Shown here piece by piece: positions 7,409 through 16,596 of a DNA stretch of 38,550 nucleotides (positions are counted from its first letter, which is position 1; the number at the start of each line of letters is the position of its first letter). Below the pieces are notes generated by a model. The model had not been told where the DNA came from and did no database searches. It saw only the letters and a list, made by a program, of their open reading frames with translations. Source of the DNA: Desulfobulbaceae bacterium UBA2262. Lineage in GTDB: Bacteria; Desulfobacterota; Desulfobulbia; Desulfobulbales; Desulfurivibrionaceae. Where the stretch lies: NCBI GenBank assembly GCA_002347185.1, contig DDXK01000010.1, forward strand, positions 19,305-57,854, read 5' to 3'. Both the position numbers and the translations under genes were made by a program.

Positions 7409-8953
7409 TTACTTGTTCACCTTGAACAGGCGCGGGTTGATGTTGAGCTTGGCGATCTTGTAGTTGATGATCCGCAGGCTGGTGTCGAGCATCTGGGCCG
7501 CCTTGGTCTGGTTGCCCTTGCTCTTTTTCAGGCTGTCGATGATCAGCTCCCGCTCGAAGTTCTCCACGGCCGCCGTGAAAGAGACCGGGTTTCTTTCGCT
7601 CACCGACTCCGAGGTCTGCAGGGAAGGGGGCAGGTGGTAGCTCTTGATGGAATCCTCGTCGCAGATCAGTACCGCGCGCTCGATGCAGTTCTGCAGCTCC
7701 CGGACGTTGCCGGGCCAGTGGTACTGGACCAGGAGGTCGATGGCCGGGGTGGAGATGCGGCGGATCTGCTTGTCGTTCTCCTCGTTGTATTTCTGGAGGA
7801 AAAAGTCGGCCAGCAGCATGATGTCGGTGCGCCGTTCCCGCAGGGGAGGCAGGTAGATGGGGAAGACGTTGAGGCGGTAATAGAGGTCTTCCCGGAAGAG
7901 GCCCTGCTCGACGGCCTTTTCCAGATCCTTGTTGGTGGCGGTGATCAGCCGGACATTGCATTTGGTGGGGCTTATGGCGCCGAGGCGCTGGAATTCGCGG
8001 TCCTGCACCACGTTGAGCAGCTTGATCTGCACGTTCTGGCTCAGTTCGCCGATTTCGTCGAGAAAGAGGGTGCCGCCCTCGGCCTGCTCGAAGCGCCCTT
8101 TCTTGGCCGTTTGCGCTCCGGTGAAGGCACCTTTCTCGTGGCCGAAAAGCTCGCTTTCCAGCAGGGTTTCGGGCAGGGCCGAGCAGTTCACCACCACGAA
8201 GGGCTCCTTGGCCCGTCTGCTGTTGTGGTGGATGGCCTTGGCCACCATGGTCTTGCCGGTGCCCGATTCGCCGCGCAGGAGGATGGTGGCGTTGCTGTCC
8301 GCCACCCGGTGGATCATCTCGAATACCTCCTGCATGCGGCTCGAGTTGCTGACGATGTTGGCGACCCGGTATTTTTCGGTAAGCTCCCGCCTGAGCTGGG
8401 TGTTTTCCTGTTCCAGCCGCTCCCGCTCCTGGGTCACGGCCTGGATGCGGACCACGGTCTGGGCGATGAGGCCGGAAAGAACGGTGAGGAACTGGAGGTC
8501 CTTTTCAAAGTCGATTCCTTCCCGGTAGTCGCGGTCCACGCTCAGGGCGCCGATGGTATTGGCTCCGTGTTTGATGGGCACGCAGAGAAAGGAGAGGGCC
8601 TCCTGATTTTTGTCGGCCCGAGCCTGGGTTCGGTTGAGAAAAAGGGGTTCCTGGCTGATCCTGGGGACGACGATGGGGGCGCCGTTGGCCACCACCCTGC
8701 CGGTGATGCCTTCTCCGAGCTTGTAGATTCCCCGTTTTCGCGCCTCGGCGGTCATGCCCAGGGCCACTTCCGTTTCGATCTGGCCGGTGATGGGGTTGAC
8801 GATGGTGATCGCCCCGTTTTTGAGATCGGTGTATTCGGCCAGCACGGTGAGCCCTGCCTCCAGGCATTTGCGCAGATCGTCGGTGGAGGCGAGGGCCTTG
8901 GTGATTTCGTAGAGGGTGGTCAGGTCGGCAAGTTCGCGATTGTGCGGGGTCAT
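7409..8953 (-). CDS. NifA-like sigma-54-dependent activator with N-terminal GAF domain
   Basis: 514 aa. The order is GAF sensor (about residues 20-170), short coiled coil rich in E and R (about 175-200), AAA+ domain (about 205-435) and a Fis-type HTH (about 465-510). Walker A is GESGTGKT (228-235); the sigma-54 contact loop GAFTGA is intact at 275-280; GGTLFLDEIGEL is Walker B; LYYRLNVFPI, PPLRERR and WPGNVRELQN follow. The closest known architecture is NifA, but the cysteine-containing interdomain linker of oxygen-sensitive NifA is absent, and no nif gene is in view. I would not assume a nitrogen-fixation role. The ligand of the GAF domain is unknown. It acts as an oligomeric ATPase on sigma-54 RNA polymerase. 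The SD is poor. It lies just upstream of queH. Confidence 0.88.
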   Translation of the reverse strand: MTPHNRELADLTTLYEITKALASTDDLRKCLEAGLTVLAEYTDLKNGAITIVNPITGQIETEVALGMTAEARKRGIYKLGEGITGRVVANGAPIVVPRISQEPLFLNRTQARADKNQEALSFLCVPIKHGANTIGALSVDRDYREGIDFEKDLQFLTVLSGLIAQTVVRIQAVTQERERLEQENTQLRRELTEKYRVANIVSNSSRMQEVFEMIHRVADSNATILLRGESGTGKTMVAKAIHHNSRRAKEPFVVVNCSALPETLLESELFGHEKGAFTGAQTAKKGRFEQAEGGTLFLDEIGELSQNVQIKLLNVVQDREFQRLGAISPTKCNVRLITATNKDLEKAVEQGLFREDLYYRLNVFPIYLPPLRERRTDIMLLADFFLQKYNEENDKQIRRISTPAIDLLVQYHWPGNVRELQNCIERAVLICDEDSIKSYHLPPSLQTSESVSERNPVSFTAAVENFERELIIDSLKKSKGNQTKAAQMLDTSLRIINYKIAKLNINPRLFKVNK

Positions 8954-9007
8954 GGCTCTTTATTTCATCATTTGGGAAAGAGGAGGTCTCGAGGCGGGAT
9001 CGATTTT

Positions 9008-9019
9008 AACAAATTTGTT
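9008..9019. promoter_or_regulatory. AT-rich 12-bp palindrome upstream of the sigma-54 activator
   Basis: AACAAATTTGTT is a perfect palindrome in the only AT-rich part of the gap between the SGNH hydrolase stop (9075) and the activator start (8953). A -10-like TAAAAT (9008-9003, minus strand) touches it. A candidate promoter/operator for the activator; weak on its own. Confidence 0.25.
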
Positions 9020-9074
9020 TGTTTTCGCACTGAAAAAGTATGCGCGGGATGCGGGCATGGCGATTGGCAGGGAT

Positions 9075-9595
9075 TCAGCCCCGGGCCAGCAGCAGGTCGG
9101 CGATGGCCCTGGCCCAGAGTGCATAGCCCTCTCTGCTGAGGTGGACACCGTCTGCCTCGAAGCAGGCGGCTGCGGGCTGCGGTCCCTTGCTGAACAGGGA
9201 ATGGAGGTCGAGGTAGCCGGCCCCCCGCGCACTGGCCAGGGCGCGGAGCAGGTCGTTGATTCTGGCCACCGCGTTCGGAGCCAGCCAGGGCAGGGGCATG
9301 GGCAGCAGGCTGGTGCAGACGGTTTCCGCCCCCGGCGCCAGGGCGGTCAGCGAGTCGAGAAGTTCCCCGTAAGCGGGGAGAAAAAAATAGTCCTCCCCGA
9401 GCAGGTTGTTGGTGCCGATCATCAGAAAGCATTTTTCCGGCTTCTCGCCAGGGGCAAGGAGCCCGGGCAGGCGCGAGAGCAGTCCCTCCAACGTTTCCCC
9501 GGCCAGGCCGGCGTTGCGAACGGCATGGGCCGGGAAGAGGCCCTGCCAGTCGCAGTACTCGATGAGGGAGTCGCCAAGGAAGAGCAGCCGCACCC

Positions 9596-9599
<4 letters not shown>
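9075..9599 (-). CDS. SGNH/GDSL-family hydrolase
   Basis: 174 aa, cytoplasmic by sequence (no signal peptide). The blocks of the SGNH superfamily are visible: LFLGDSLIEY with the nucleophile Ser11, the oxyanion Gly in NAGLAGETL, MIGTNNLLG (Asn block) and the C-terminal DGVHLSREGY, which supplies Asp and His. This family includes esterases, thioesterases and sugar O-deacetylases. The start overlaps the glgX stop as ATGA, so it is translated from the glgX message. That coupling suggests a carbohydrate-linked ester substrate, but this is inference. Family call firm, substrate unknown. Confidence 0.87.
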
Positions 9600-11701
<2,102 letters not shown>

Positions 11702-11739
11702 GAAGAATTCACCTTGCGACTTGTTGGCAGGATGGTTAT

Positions 11740-11758
11740 AATAATAATTATCATTTTT
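11740..11758. promoter_or_regulatory. Fur-box-like sequence between glgX and the DUF1566 gene
   Basis: Read on the minus strand, the 19 bases match the classical Fur consensus (GATAATGATAATCATTATC) at 15 of 19 positions, including AATGATAAT and ATTAT blocks. It lies 39 bases upstream of glgX and 71 bases upstream of the divergent gene, within a sharply AT-rich patch. It could instead be only the AT-rich promoter of either gene. Confidence 0.4.
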
Positions 11759-11828
11759 ACGAAATAGGCTCACAACATTATAGCGGTTCTTCTTGGCTGT
11801 TTGGAAAAAAAAACGAGGAGGTGCACCA

Positions 11829-12761
11829 ATGGGTCTTGCGGAAAAACTGGGAATCAAGGGGGGGCAGCTGGCCATCGACTGGGAGCTTACCCCGGCGGAT
11901 ACCTTCGCAATTTTCGAAAGCTGGGGTGGCCGGGATCGAATCCGCAACAACGGAGAGCGCCACTACTACTTCTACATCGACAACTGGAATCCGCCGGCCA
12001 AGCTCCATCTCATGGAGCGCGGGGTGAAGCATGCCCGGATTCTGGCCCGGATCGACTGCCCCCAGGATCTGATCGAGAAGGCTGTGGCCAGGCAGGGGAA
12101 ATCGATGTTCGACCAGAGTTACGCCATCGACGCCAGGATCAAGCAGTGGCTTCTGGAAAAGGTGCTCGAGGCCGAGGATTATTCGCGGGTGGAGCCGATC
12201 CGCGAGGTGCGGGAGAGGGAGTCCCTGGAGACAGGCCTGCCGAAAAAGGGGCAGATTGCCGCCCCTGCCGACCGGGTCTCCCTGCGGAGCCGCGGAACGG
12301 TTCTTCTGGAGGCAGAGCTGCCCGGTCTGATCAAGGCAGGGAATTTTTACGATGCCCAGTACAATCCCGGGGGCAACTTTGCCAATTCCCTGGTGGACAG
12401 CGGCGACGGCCTGACCGTTCGCGATCAGCGCACCAGTTTGCAGTGGCAGCGGGGCGGCTGTGATCTCACCACCATCCGCAATGTGCAGAAGTATGTGGCG
12501 GAGCTCAACGCCGGCGCCTTTGCCGGCCATACGGACTGGCGGCTGCCGACCATGGAGGAGGCCCTTTCGCTCCTGGAGCGGGAGGCGAACGAAAAGGGGA
12601 TCCACCTGCATCCCTGTTTTTCCAGGGAGCAGCCCTTCATCTTTCTTGCCGACCAGCGGAAGCCGGGCGGCTACTGGTTCATAGATTTCAAGCAGGCCAC
12701 GGTGTTCTGGGCCTCCGGCACCATTCCCGGCGGCTTCGGCCGGGTCTGCCGCAGCCGCTGA
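11829..12761 (+). CDS. DUF1566 (Lcl C-terminal) domain protein with unrecognised N-terminal domain
   Basis: 310 aa. The start at 11829 follows GAGGAGGTG at good spacing. The C-terminal part (about residues 195-305) is a DUF1566 domain: TVRDQRTSLQWQRGG, HTDWRLPTMEEALSLLE, YWFIDFKQATVFWA. This fold belongs to the FGE/C-type-lectin-like group and is usually found in exported adhesin-like proteins. Here there is no signal peptide, so it appears cytoplasmic, which is odd. Residues 1-130 form a separate compact region (QLAIDWELTPADTFAIFESW, HYYFYIDNWNPPAKLHLMER) that I do not recognise, with mixed aromatic and charged residues. A basic/acidic linker joins them. It ends at a strong terminator. Confidence 0.8.
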   Translation: MGLAEKLGIKGGQLAIDWELTPADTFAIFESWGGRDRIRNNGERHYYFYIDNWNPPAKLHLMERGVKHARILARIDCPQDLIEKAVARQGKSMFDQSYAIDARIKQWLLEKVLEAEDYSRVEPIREVRERESLETGLPKKGQIAAPADRVSLRSRGTVLLEAELPGLIKAGNFYDAQYNPGGNFANSLVDSGDGLTVRDQRTSLQWQRGGCDLTTIRNVQKYVAELNAGAFAGHTDWRLPTMEEALSLLEREANEKGIHLHPCFSREQPFIFLADQRKPGGYWFIDFKQATVFWASGTIPGGFGRVCRSR

Positions 12762-12780
12762 GCGAGGGCGTCCGGCAAAC

Positions 12781-12818
12781 CAATAAAAAAGGCTGCCCGC
12801 GGGCAGCCTTTTTTATTG
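12781..12818. terminator. Perfect 38-bp palindromic bidirectional terminator
   Basis: Two 19-base arms are exact complements. The GC core GGCTGCCCG/CGGGCAGCC is flanked by A6 on the left and T6 on the right, so it works as an intrinsic terminator on both strands: for the DUF1566 gene (ends 12761, plus) and nikR (ends 12835, minus). Confidence 0.95.
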
Positions 12819-12834
12819 CCGGGGCGCAAGTGCG

Positions 12835-13251
12835 TCAATGCAGATCCTTGCCGGTGCTGGTCATCACCAGCTTGCCGTGCTTGACCCCCTTCACTCCGAT
12901 CAACTCGTCGGCGATCTGCCGCACCTCGCGGGCAGGCCCCTTGACCACCAGCACCTCCAGGCAGTTGTGGGCGTCGAGATGGACATGGAGGGCGGAGATC
13001 ACCCGGTCATGGTGGGCGTGCTGGTGCTCGGTGAGCTTGTCGGAGAGGTCGCGGACGTGGTGATTGTAGATGAGGGTGACGGTGCCGATGGCCTCCTCCG
13101 CGCTCTCGCTGTGGTGCTCCACCAGCGAGGCGCGGATCAGATCCCGGATCGCTTCGGAGCGGTTGGTGTACTTCTTGTGTTCGATGAGCTGGTCAAAGCT
13201 TTCCAGCAGTTTTTCGTCAAGCGAGATGCCGAAGCGAACGATCTTACCCAT
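12835..13251 (-). CDS. nikR: Nickel-responsive regulator NikR
   Basis: 138 aa, full length. The N-terminal ribbon-helix-helix DNA-binding domain (VRFGISLDEKLLESFDQLI, NRSEAIRDLIR) is followed by the ACT-like nickel-binding domain. By alignment to E. coli NikR (His76, His87, His89, Cys95), the square-planar nickel ligands are His78, His89, His91 and Cys97 (in LHVHLDAHNC), all present. With nickel bound, the tetramer represses nickel uptake. AGAAGGAG precedes the ATG at good spacing. The gene is divergent from nikMN, with the NikR-type dyad in the shared 199-base gap; autoregulation is possible. Confidence 0.97.
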   Translation of the reverse strand: MGKIVRFGISLDEKLLESFDQLIEHKKYTNRSEAIRDLIRASLVEHHSESAEEAIGTVTLIYNHHVRDLSDKLTEHQHAHHDRVISALHVHLDAHNCLEVLVVKGPAREVRQIADELIGVKGVKHGKLVMTSTGKDLH

Positions 13252-13358
13252 ACCGTACTCCTTCTAATTTTTGCCTAAAAATAGTACCCTATTTTCCCCG
13301 GAAAACAAGCGGATTCGCCCCTCTCCTTCGGGAAGGCGCACTCCTGCCGGAATACTCC

Positions 13359-13387
13359 TTGACATACGAAAGGCAATATCGTATTCA
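13359..13387 (+). promoter_or_regulatory. Candidate nikMNQO promoter
   Basis: A perfect TTGACA at 13359-13364 is followed after 17 bases by TATTCA (13382-13387), a weak -10. The -10 lies inside the left arm region of the NikR-type dyad, so a bound repressor would block polymerase. Confidence 0.5.
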
Positions 13388-13438
13388 TCTCGTGTTACGA
13401 GAAAATAAGTTTGTAGCACGAAATGGACACGATATTGC
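13373..13438. promoter_or_regulatory. NikR-type operator nested in a 66-bp dyad
   Basis: The core GTGTTAC (13392-13398), 14-base spacer, GTAGCAC (13413-13419) matches, with one mismatch, the NikR site GTGTTAC-N13/14-GTAACAC that comparative genomics assigned to delta-proteobacteria and some archaea (from memory). Around it, exactly concentric, are 10-base perfect arms GCAATATCGT (13373-13382) and ACGATATTGC (13429-13438). The full 26-base arms pair with only two mismatches and two G-U wobbles. The dyad ends directly against the nikMN SD (AGGAG 13439-13443). Confidence 0.8.
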
Positions 13439-13450
13439 AGGAGAAAAACC

Positions 13451-14464
13451 ATGCACATGGCAGATGCTCTTTTGTCGCCCGCGGTGGGCGCCGGAGTGTG
13501 GGCCGCCACCGCAGCCATCATCGCTTCATGCTCCCTCCGTCTGAAAGGGGAGCTTGACGACCGCAAGGTGCCCCTGATGGGGGTGCTGGGCGCCTTCGTC
13601 TTCGCGGCGCAGATGATCAATTTCACCATCCCCGCCACCGGCTCCAGCGGCCACCTGGGCGGTGGCCTTCTGCTGGCGATTCTTCTCGGTCCCCACGCCG
13701 CCTTCCTCACCATCGCCTCGGTGCTGGTGGTTCAGGCGCTCTTCTTCGCCGACGGCGGGATCCTGGCCTTGGGCTGCAATATCATGAACCTCGGCTTCTT
13801 CCCCGCTTTTGTCGCCTATCCCCTGATTTATAGGAAGATCGCGGGGCCCGGCAGCGAGCCGGTCCGTCTCTCGCTGGCCGCCATACTTGCCGCCGTATTC
13901 GGCCTGCAGCTGGGCGCCCTTGCCGTGGTCCTGCAGACCACGGCCTCGGGCATTTCCGCCTTGCCCTTTTCCTCCTTTCTCTTGCTCATGCAGCCCATTC
14001 ATCTGGCCATCGGCATCGGGGAAGGGCTGGTGACGGCGGCCGTGGTCGCCTTTGTCCATAAGGCCCGGCCCGAGATTCTCCAGGCCGGGCCCCTGGCCAG
14101 TCCCAGGCCGGGCCTGCCCTTTTCCCGGCTGCTCCTTTCCTTTGGCCTGGCCGCTCTGTTCCTGGGCGGGGTTGTCTCCTGGTTCGCCTCGGAGCAGCCC
14201 GACGGCCTGGAGTGGGCCATCGCCCGGGTCACCGGCGGAGAGGCGCTGGCCGGCCAAGCCGATGGGCTGCATGGCGTCCTGGCCGGGGTGCAGGAGCGGC
14301 TTTCCTTCCTTCCCGATTACAGTTTCGCCGGCCGGCAGGCAGGGGAGGCAGCCGGGGAGGCGGCCTTGGGCGCCAGCCTTTCCGGCGGGGTCGGCGCCAT
14401 GCTCAGTCTTCTGCTGGTTGGCCTGCTGGGGCTGATCCTGCGGAGAAGAACGCAGGCGGTTTGA
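13451..14464 (+). CDS. nikM: ECF-type nickel transporter, fused substrate-binding/N component (NikMN)
   Basis: 337 aa integral membrane protein. About residues 1-210 are CbiM/NikM: the N-terminal MHMADALLSP supplies the amino terminus and His2 as metal ligands, and SSGHLGGGLLLAILLGPHAA, ALGCNIMNLGF and QPIHLAIGIGEGLVTA are family motifs. About residues 225-337 are the NikN/CbiN-like part, with two helices flanking a periplasmic segment that has the typical PDGLEWAIARVTG and a C-terminal helix. A NikR operator rather than a cobalamin riboswitch upstream argues for nickel over cobalt. AGGAG lies 7 bases before the ATG. It is the first gene of the nikMN-nikQ-nikO set. Confidence 0.94.
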   Translation: MHMADALLSPAVGAGVWAATAAIIASCSLRLKGELDDRKVPLMGVLGAFVFAAQMINFTIPATGSSGHLGGGLLLAILLGPHAAFLTIASVLVVQALFFADGGILALGCNIMNLGFFPAFVAYPLIYRKIAGPGSEPVRLSLAAILAAVFGLQLGALAVVLQTTASGISALPFSSFLLLMQPIHLAIGIGEGLVTAAVVAFVHKARPEILQAGPLASPRPGLPFSRLLLSFGLAALFLGGVVSWFASEQPDGLEWAIARVTGGEALAGQADGLHGVLAGVQERLSFLPDYSFAGRQAGEAAGEAALGASLSGGVGAMLSLLLVGLLGLILRRRTQAV

Positions 14465-14496
14465 AATCGGCAAGGGTATGATACGGCAGGAGCCAA

Positions 14497-14533
14497 GGCC
14501 AGGAAGCGGAGGCACGCTCCCTGGCCCTTTTTT
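14497..14533 (+). terminator. Terminator-like hairpin inside the nik operon
   Basis: GGCCAGG (14497-14503) and CCTGGCC (14520-14526) form a 7-bp GC-rich stem, followed by C and T6 (14528-14533). It sits in the 80-base gap between nikMN and nikQ, and the nikQ SD (GGAGG) begins 2 bases after the T-run. It may partly terminate transcription or set the transporter subunit ratio. Confidence 0.5.
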
Positions 14534-14544
14534 GCGGAGGCGGC

Positions 14545-15357
14545 GTGCGGTCCATCGAAGGCGCGGTCATTGAATTCAAGCAGCTCGATCTGCTGGCCAA
14601 CGGCAACACGGCCCTGCATCGTCTGGATGCCAGGGCCAAGGTTCTCGCCACCCTTTTTTTCATCCTGGCCGTGGTTTCCTTCGATCGCTACGCCTTGGCC
14701 CCCCTCTTTCCCTTCTTCCTCTATCCGGTGGTTCTCGCCTCGGCAGGGAACCTGCCTCTTCGCTTCATCGCCGCCCGGATCGGCGTGGTCATCCCTTTTG
14801 CCGTGCTGGTGGGCCTGTTCAACCCGCTCTTCGACCGGGGAATCCTCCTGCAGCTTGGGCCTTTTCCCATCAGCGGCGGCATGGTTTCCTTCGCCTCCAT
14901 CATCGTCCGCGCCGTGCTCACGGTCGGAGCCGCTGTCTGCCTGCTCGGCCTGACCGGCTTTGTCGCGGTTTGTCAAGCCCTGGAGCGGTTGGGGGCGCCC
15001 AGGGCCTTCACCGTGCAGTTGCTCTTCCTCTACCGCTATATTTTTGTCCTCGCCGAAGAGGCGAGTCGGGTCTCCCGGGCCCGCACGCTGCGCTCCTTCG
15101 GCAGGCAAGGGCTGGGGCTGGCGAGCTTCGGCCCCCTGGTCGGTCATCTCCTGGTCCGCACCTGGCTGCGGGCGGAGCGGATCCACATGGCCATGCTGGC
15201 CCGCGGCTTCCGGGGCGAATTCCATACCCGCCAGGTTTCCCGTTTCGGCGGCCTGGAGCTGGCCTATCTCCTGATCTGGTCGGCGCTCTTCCTCCTCCTG
15301 CGTTTCGCGGCGCCCGGCCAGTGGCTGGGCGGATTTCTGCTGGAGTTTTTCCCATGA
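14545..15357 (+). CDS. nikQ: ECF nickel transporter transmembrane (T) component
   Basis: 270 aa, EcfT/CbiQ family: about five to six membrane helices. The conserved cytoplasmic coupling region has the two Ala-Arg motifs (ARTLRSFGRQ and ARGFRGEF) that dock onto the ATPase. The N-terminal LHRLDARAKVLATLFF is typical. The start is GTG at 14545 with GGAGG 4 bases upstream. It couples NikO ATP hydrolysis to NikMN substrate release. Its stop overlaps the nikO start as ATGA. Confidence 0.92.
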   Translation: MRSIEGAVIEFKQLDLLANGNTALHRLDARAKVLATLFFILAVVSFDRYALAPLFPFFLYPVVLASAGNLPLRFIAARIGVVIPFAVLVGLFNPLFDRGILLQLGPFPISGGMVSFASIIVRAVLTVGAAVCLLGLTGFVAVCQALERLGAPRAFTVQLLFLYRYIFVLAEEASRVSRARTLRSFGRQGLGLASFGPLVGHLLVRTWLRAERIHMAMLARGFRGEFHTRQVSRFGGLELAYLLIWSALFLLLRFAAPGQWLGGFLLEFFP

Positions 15358-16109
15358 GTCATCACATTGTCGAAGTGAAGCAGCTCAGGCATGTCTATCC
15401 GGATTCCACCGTGGCCCTGGCGGAGGTCAGTTTCCGCATCCATCACGGCGAATCCGTGGCGATCATCGGCGCCAACGGCGCCGGGAAATCGACACTGCTG
15501 CTCCACCTGAACGGCTATCTCGCCCCCACTTCCGGTGAGATCCGCATCGGCGACTTTCCCCTCACCCGGCAGACCCTGCCGGAGATCAGGCGGACCGTGG
15601 GCATGGTCTTTCAGGATCCGGACGATCAGCTTTTCATGCCCACCGTGTTTGACGATGTCGCCTTCGGCCCCCTGAATCTGGGCTTCACCCAGGAGCAGGC
15701 CGGAGAGAGGGTGCGTGAGGTGCTGGCACAGGTGGGCGCGGTTCACCTGCTGGACAAGCCGCCCTACCATCTTTCCGGCGGCGAAAAAAAACGGGTCGCC
15801 ATTGCCACGGTGCTCTCCATGTCGCCCGATATCCTGGTCATGGACGAGCCCACCAGCGGGCTCGATCCCTTCTCCCGGCGCCAGCTCATCGGACTGCTCC
15901 GGGATTTTCAACACACCCGCATCTTCACCAGCCACGATCTCGATATGGTGCTCGAACTCTGCGAGCGGACCATAGTTCTGCATCAGGGGGCGGTCAGGGC
16001 CGACGGCCCCACCGGGGAAATCTTCCGCGATGAGGCGCTGCTCGCCGAGTGTCGGCTGGAAAAGCCGCTCTCCATGCAGGGCTGCCTGCTCTGCGGGCGG
16101 AAACAATGA
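15354..16109 (+). CDS. nikO: ECF nickel transporter ATP-binding component
   Basis: 251 aa ABC ATPase of the CbiO/NikO type. Walker A is GANGAGKST, the Q-loop is VFQDPDDQLF (typical of ECF ATPases), the signature is LSGGEKKR, Walker B is ILVMDEPTSGLD and the H-loop is TSHD. The true start is the ATG at 15354 overlapping the nikQ stop; an upstream in-frame extension lies inside nikQ and is not conserved. The C terminus ends in a short CLLCGRK tail with a CxxC, which might be a redox or metal touch but is not a known family feature. Last gene of the nik set. Confidence 0.95.
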   Translation: MSHHIVEVKQLRHVYPDSTVALAEVSFRIHHGESVAIIGANGAGKSTLLLHLNGYLAPTSGEIRIGDFPLTRQTLPEIRRTVGMVFQDPDDQLFMPTVFDDVAFGPLNLGFTQEQAGERVREVLAQVGAVHLLDKPPYHLSGGEKKRVAIATVLSMSPDILVMDEPTSGLDPFSRRQLIGLLRDFQHTRIFTSHDLDMVLELCERTIVLHQGAVRADGPTGEIFRDEALLAECRLEKPLSMQGCLLCGRKQ

Positions 16110-16183
16110 AGGCTGGCGCCGTTTCGGCAGCAAAAGCTTGCAATTTGGTCCGGGCTGGGTAAAGAAAGAGGCTGGTTACGATT

Positions 16184-16212
16184 CAACGCCTGCGGGCAGA
16201 CTTCTGGCGTTG
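16184..16212 (+). repeat. Inverted repeat upstream of ppnP
   Basis: CAACGCC (16184-16190) and GGCGTTG (16206-16212) form a 7-bp stem with a 15-base loop in the 136-base gap between nikO and ppnP. No T-run follows, so it may be a leader hairpin of ppnP rather than a nik terminator. Nothing else recognisable lies in this gap. Confidence 0.35.
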
Positions 16213-16245
16213 CGGGAAAAATCACTGGGCAGGGAGGGCTGCGTA

Positions 16246-16560
16246 ATGTCTGAATTCAGCAATGTCACCGTCGTGAAGAAGGCCAATGTCTATTTTGACG
16301 GCAAGGTTACCAGCCGCAGCGTGCTCTTTGCCGACGGCGCCAAAAAGACCCTGGGCGTGATGCTGCCCGGCGAGTATGAGTTCGGCACCGCCGAGCCGGA
16401 GCTGATGGAGATCATGGCCGGCGAACTCGAGGTGCTGCTCCCCGGCGCCAGCGGCTGGCAAGCGGTCAGAGGCGGGGAGTCTTTCGAGGTGCCGGCCAAT
16501 TCCCGGTTCAGCCTCAGGGTGAAGAGCCTCACCGACTACTGCTGCTCCTTTCTCAAGTAG
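16246..16560 (+). CDS. ppnP: Pyrimidine/purine nucleoside phosphorylase PpnP
   Basis: 104 aa, full length for the PpnP (former DUF1255/YaiE) family, a one-domain cupin. It phosphorolyses several nucleosides to base plus ribose-1-phosphate. Family motifs visible are VVKKANVYFDGKVTSRSV, KTLGVMLPGEYEFGTAEPE, ITAGELEVLLPG-like EIMAGELEVLLPG, and FEVPANSRFSLRV. The start at 16246 follows AGGGAGG with 8-base spacing; longer in-frame starts lie in non-conserved sequence. It may be read through from nikO or have its own promoter in the gap. Confidence 0.93.
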   Translation: MSEFSNVTVVKKANVYFDGKVTSRSVLFADGAKKTLGVMLPGEYEFGTAEPELMEIMAGELEVLLPGASGWQAVRGGESFEVPANSRFSLRVKSLTDYCCSFLK

Positions 16561-16596
16561 GGGGCGGCGCGGGGGCTTTCTCTCCTGGGGCGCCGT

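Noticed and set aside
6773..9139. 788-codon plus-strand open frame
   Set aside because: It lies antisense to queH, the sigma-54 activator and part of the SGNH gene; GC-rich genes open such mirror frames. No domain is visible in the product.
11702..11950. N-terminal extension of the glgX frame up to 11950
   Set aside because: It would run through the AT-rich promoter patch and antisense to the next gene; the ATG at 11701 has a proper SD and gives the family length.
13252..13450. Cobalamin riboswitch upstream of the CbiM-like gene
   Set aside because: No B12-box-like sequence is present; the region is a NikR-type operator and promoter.
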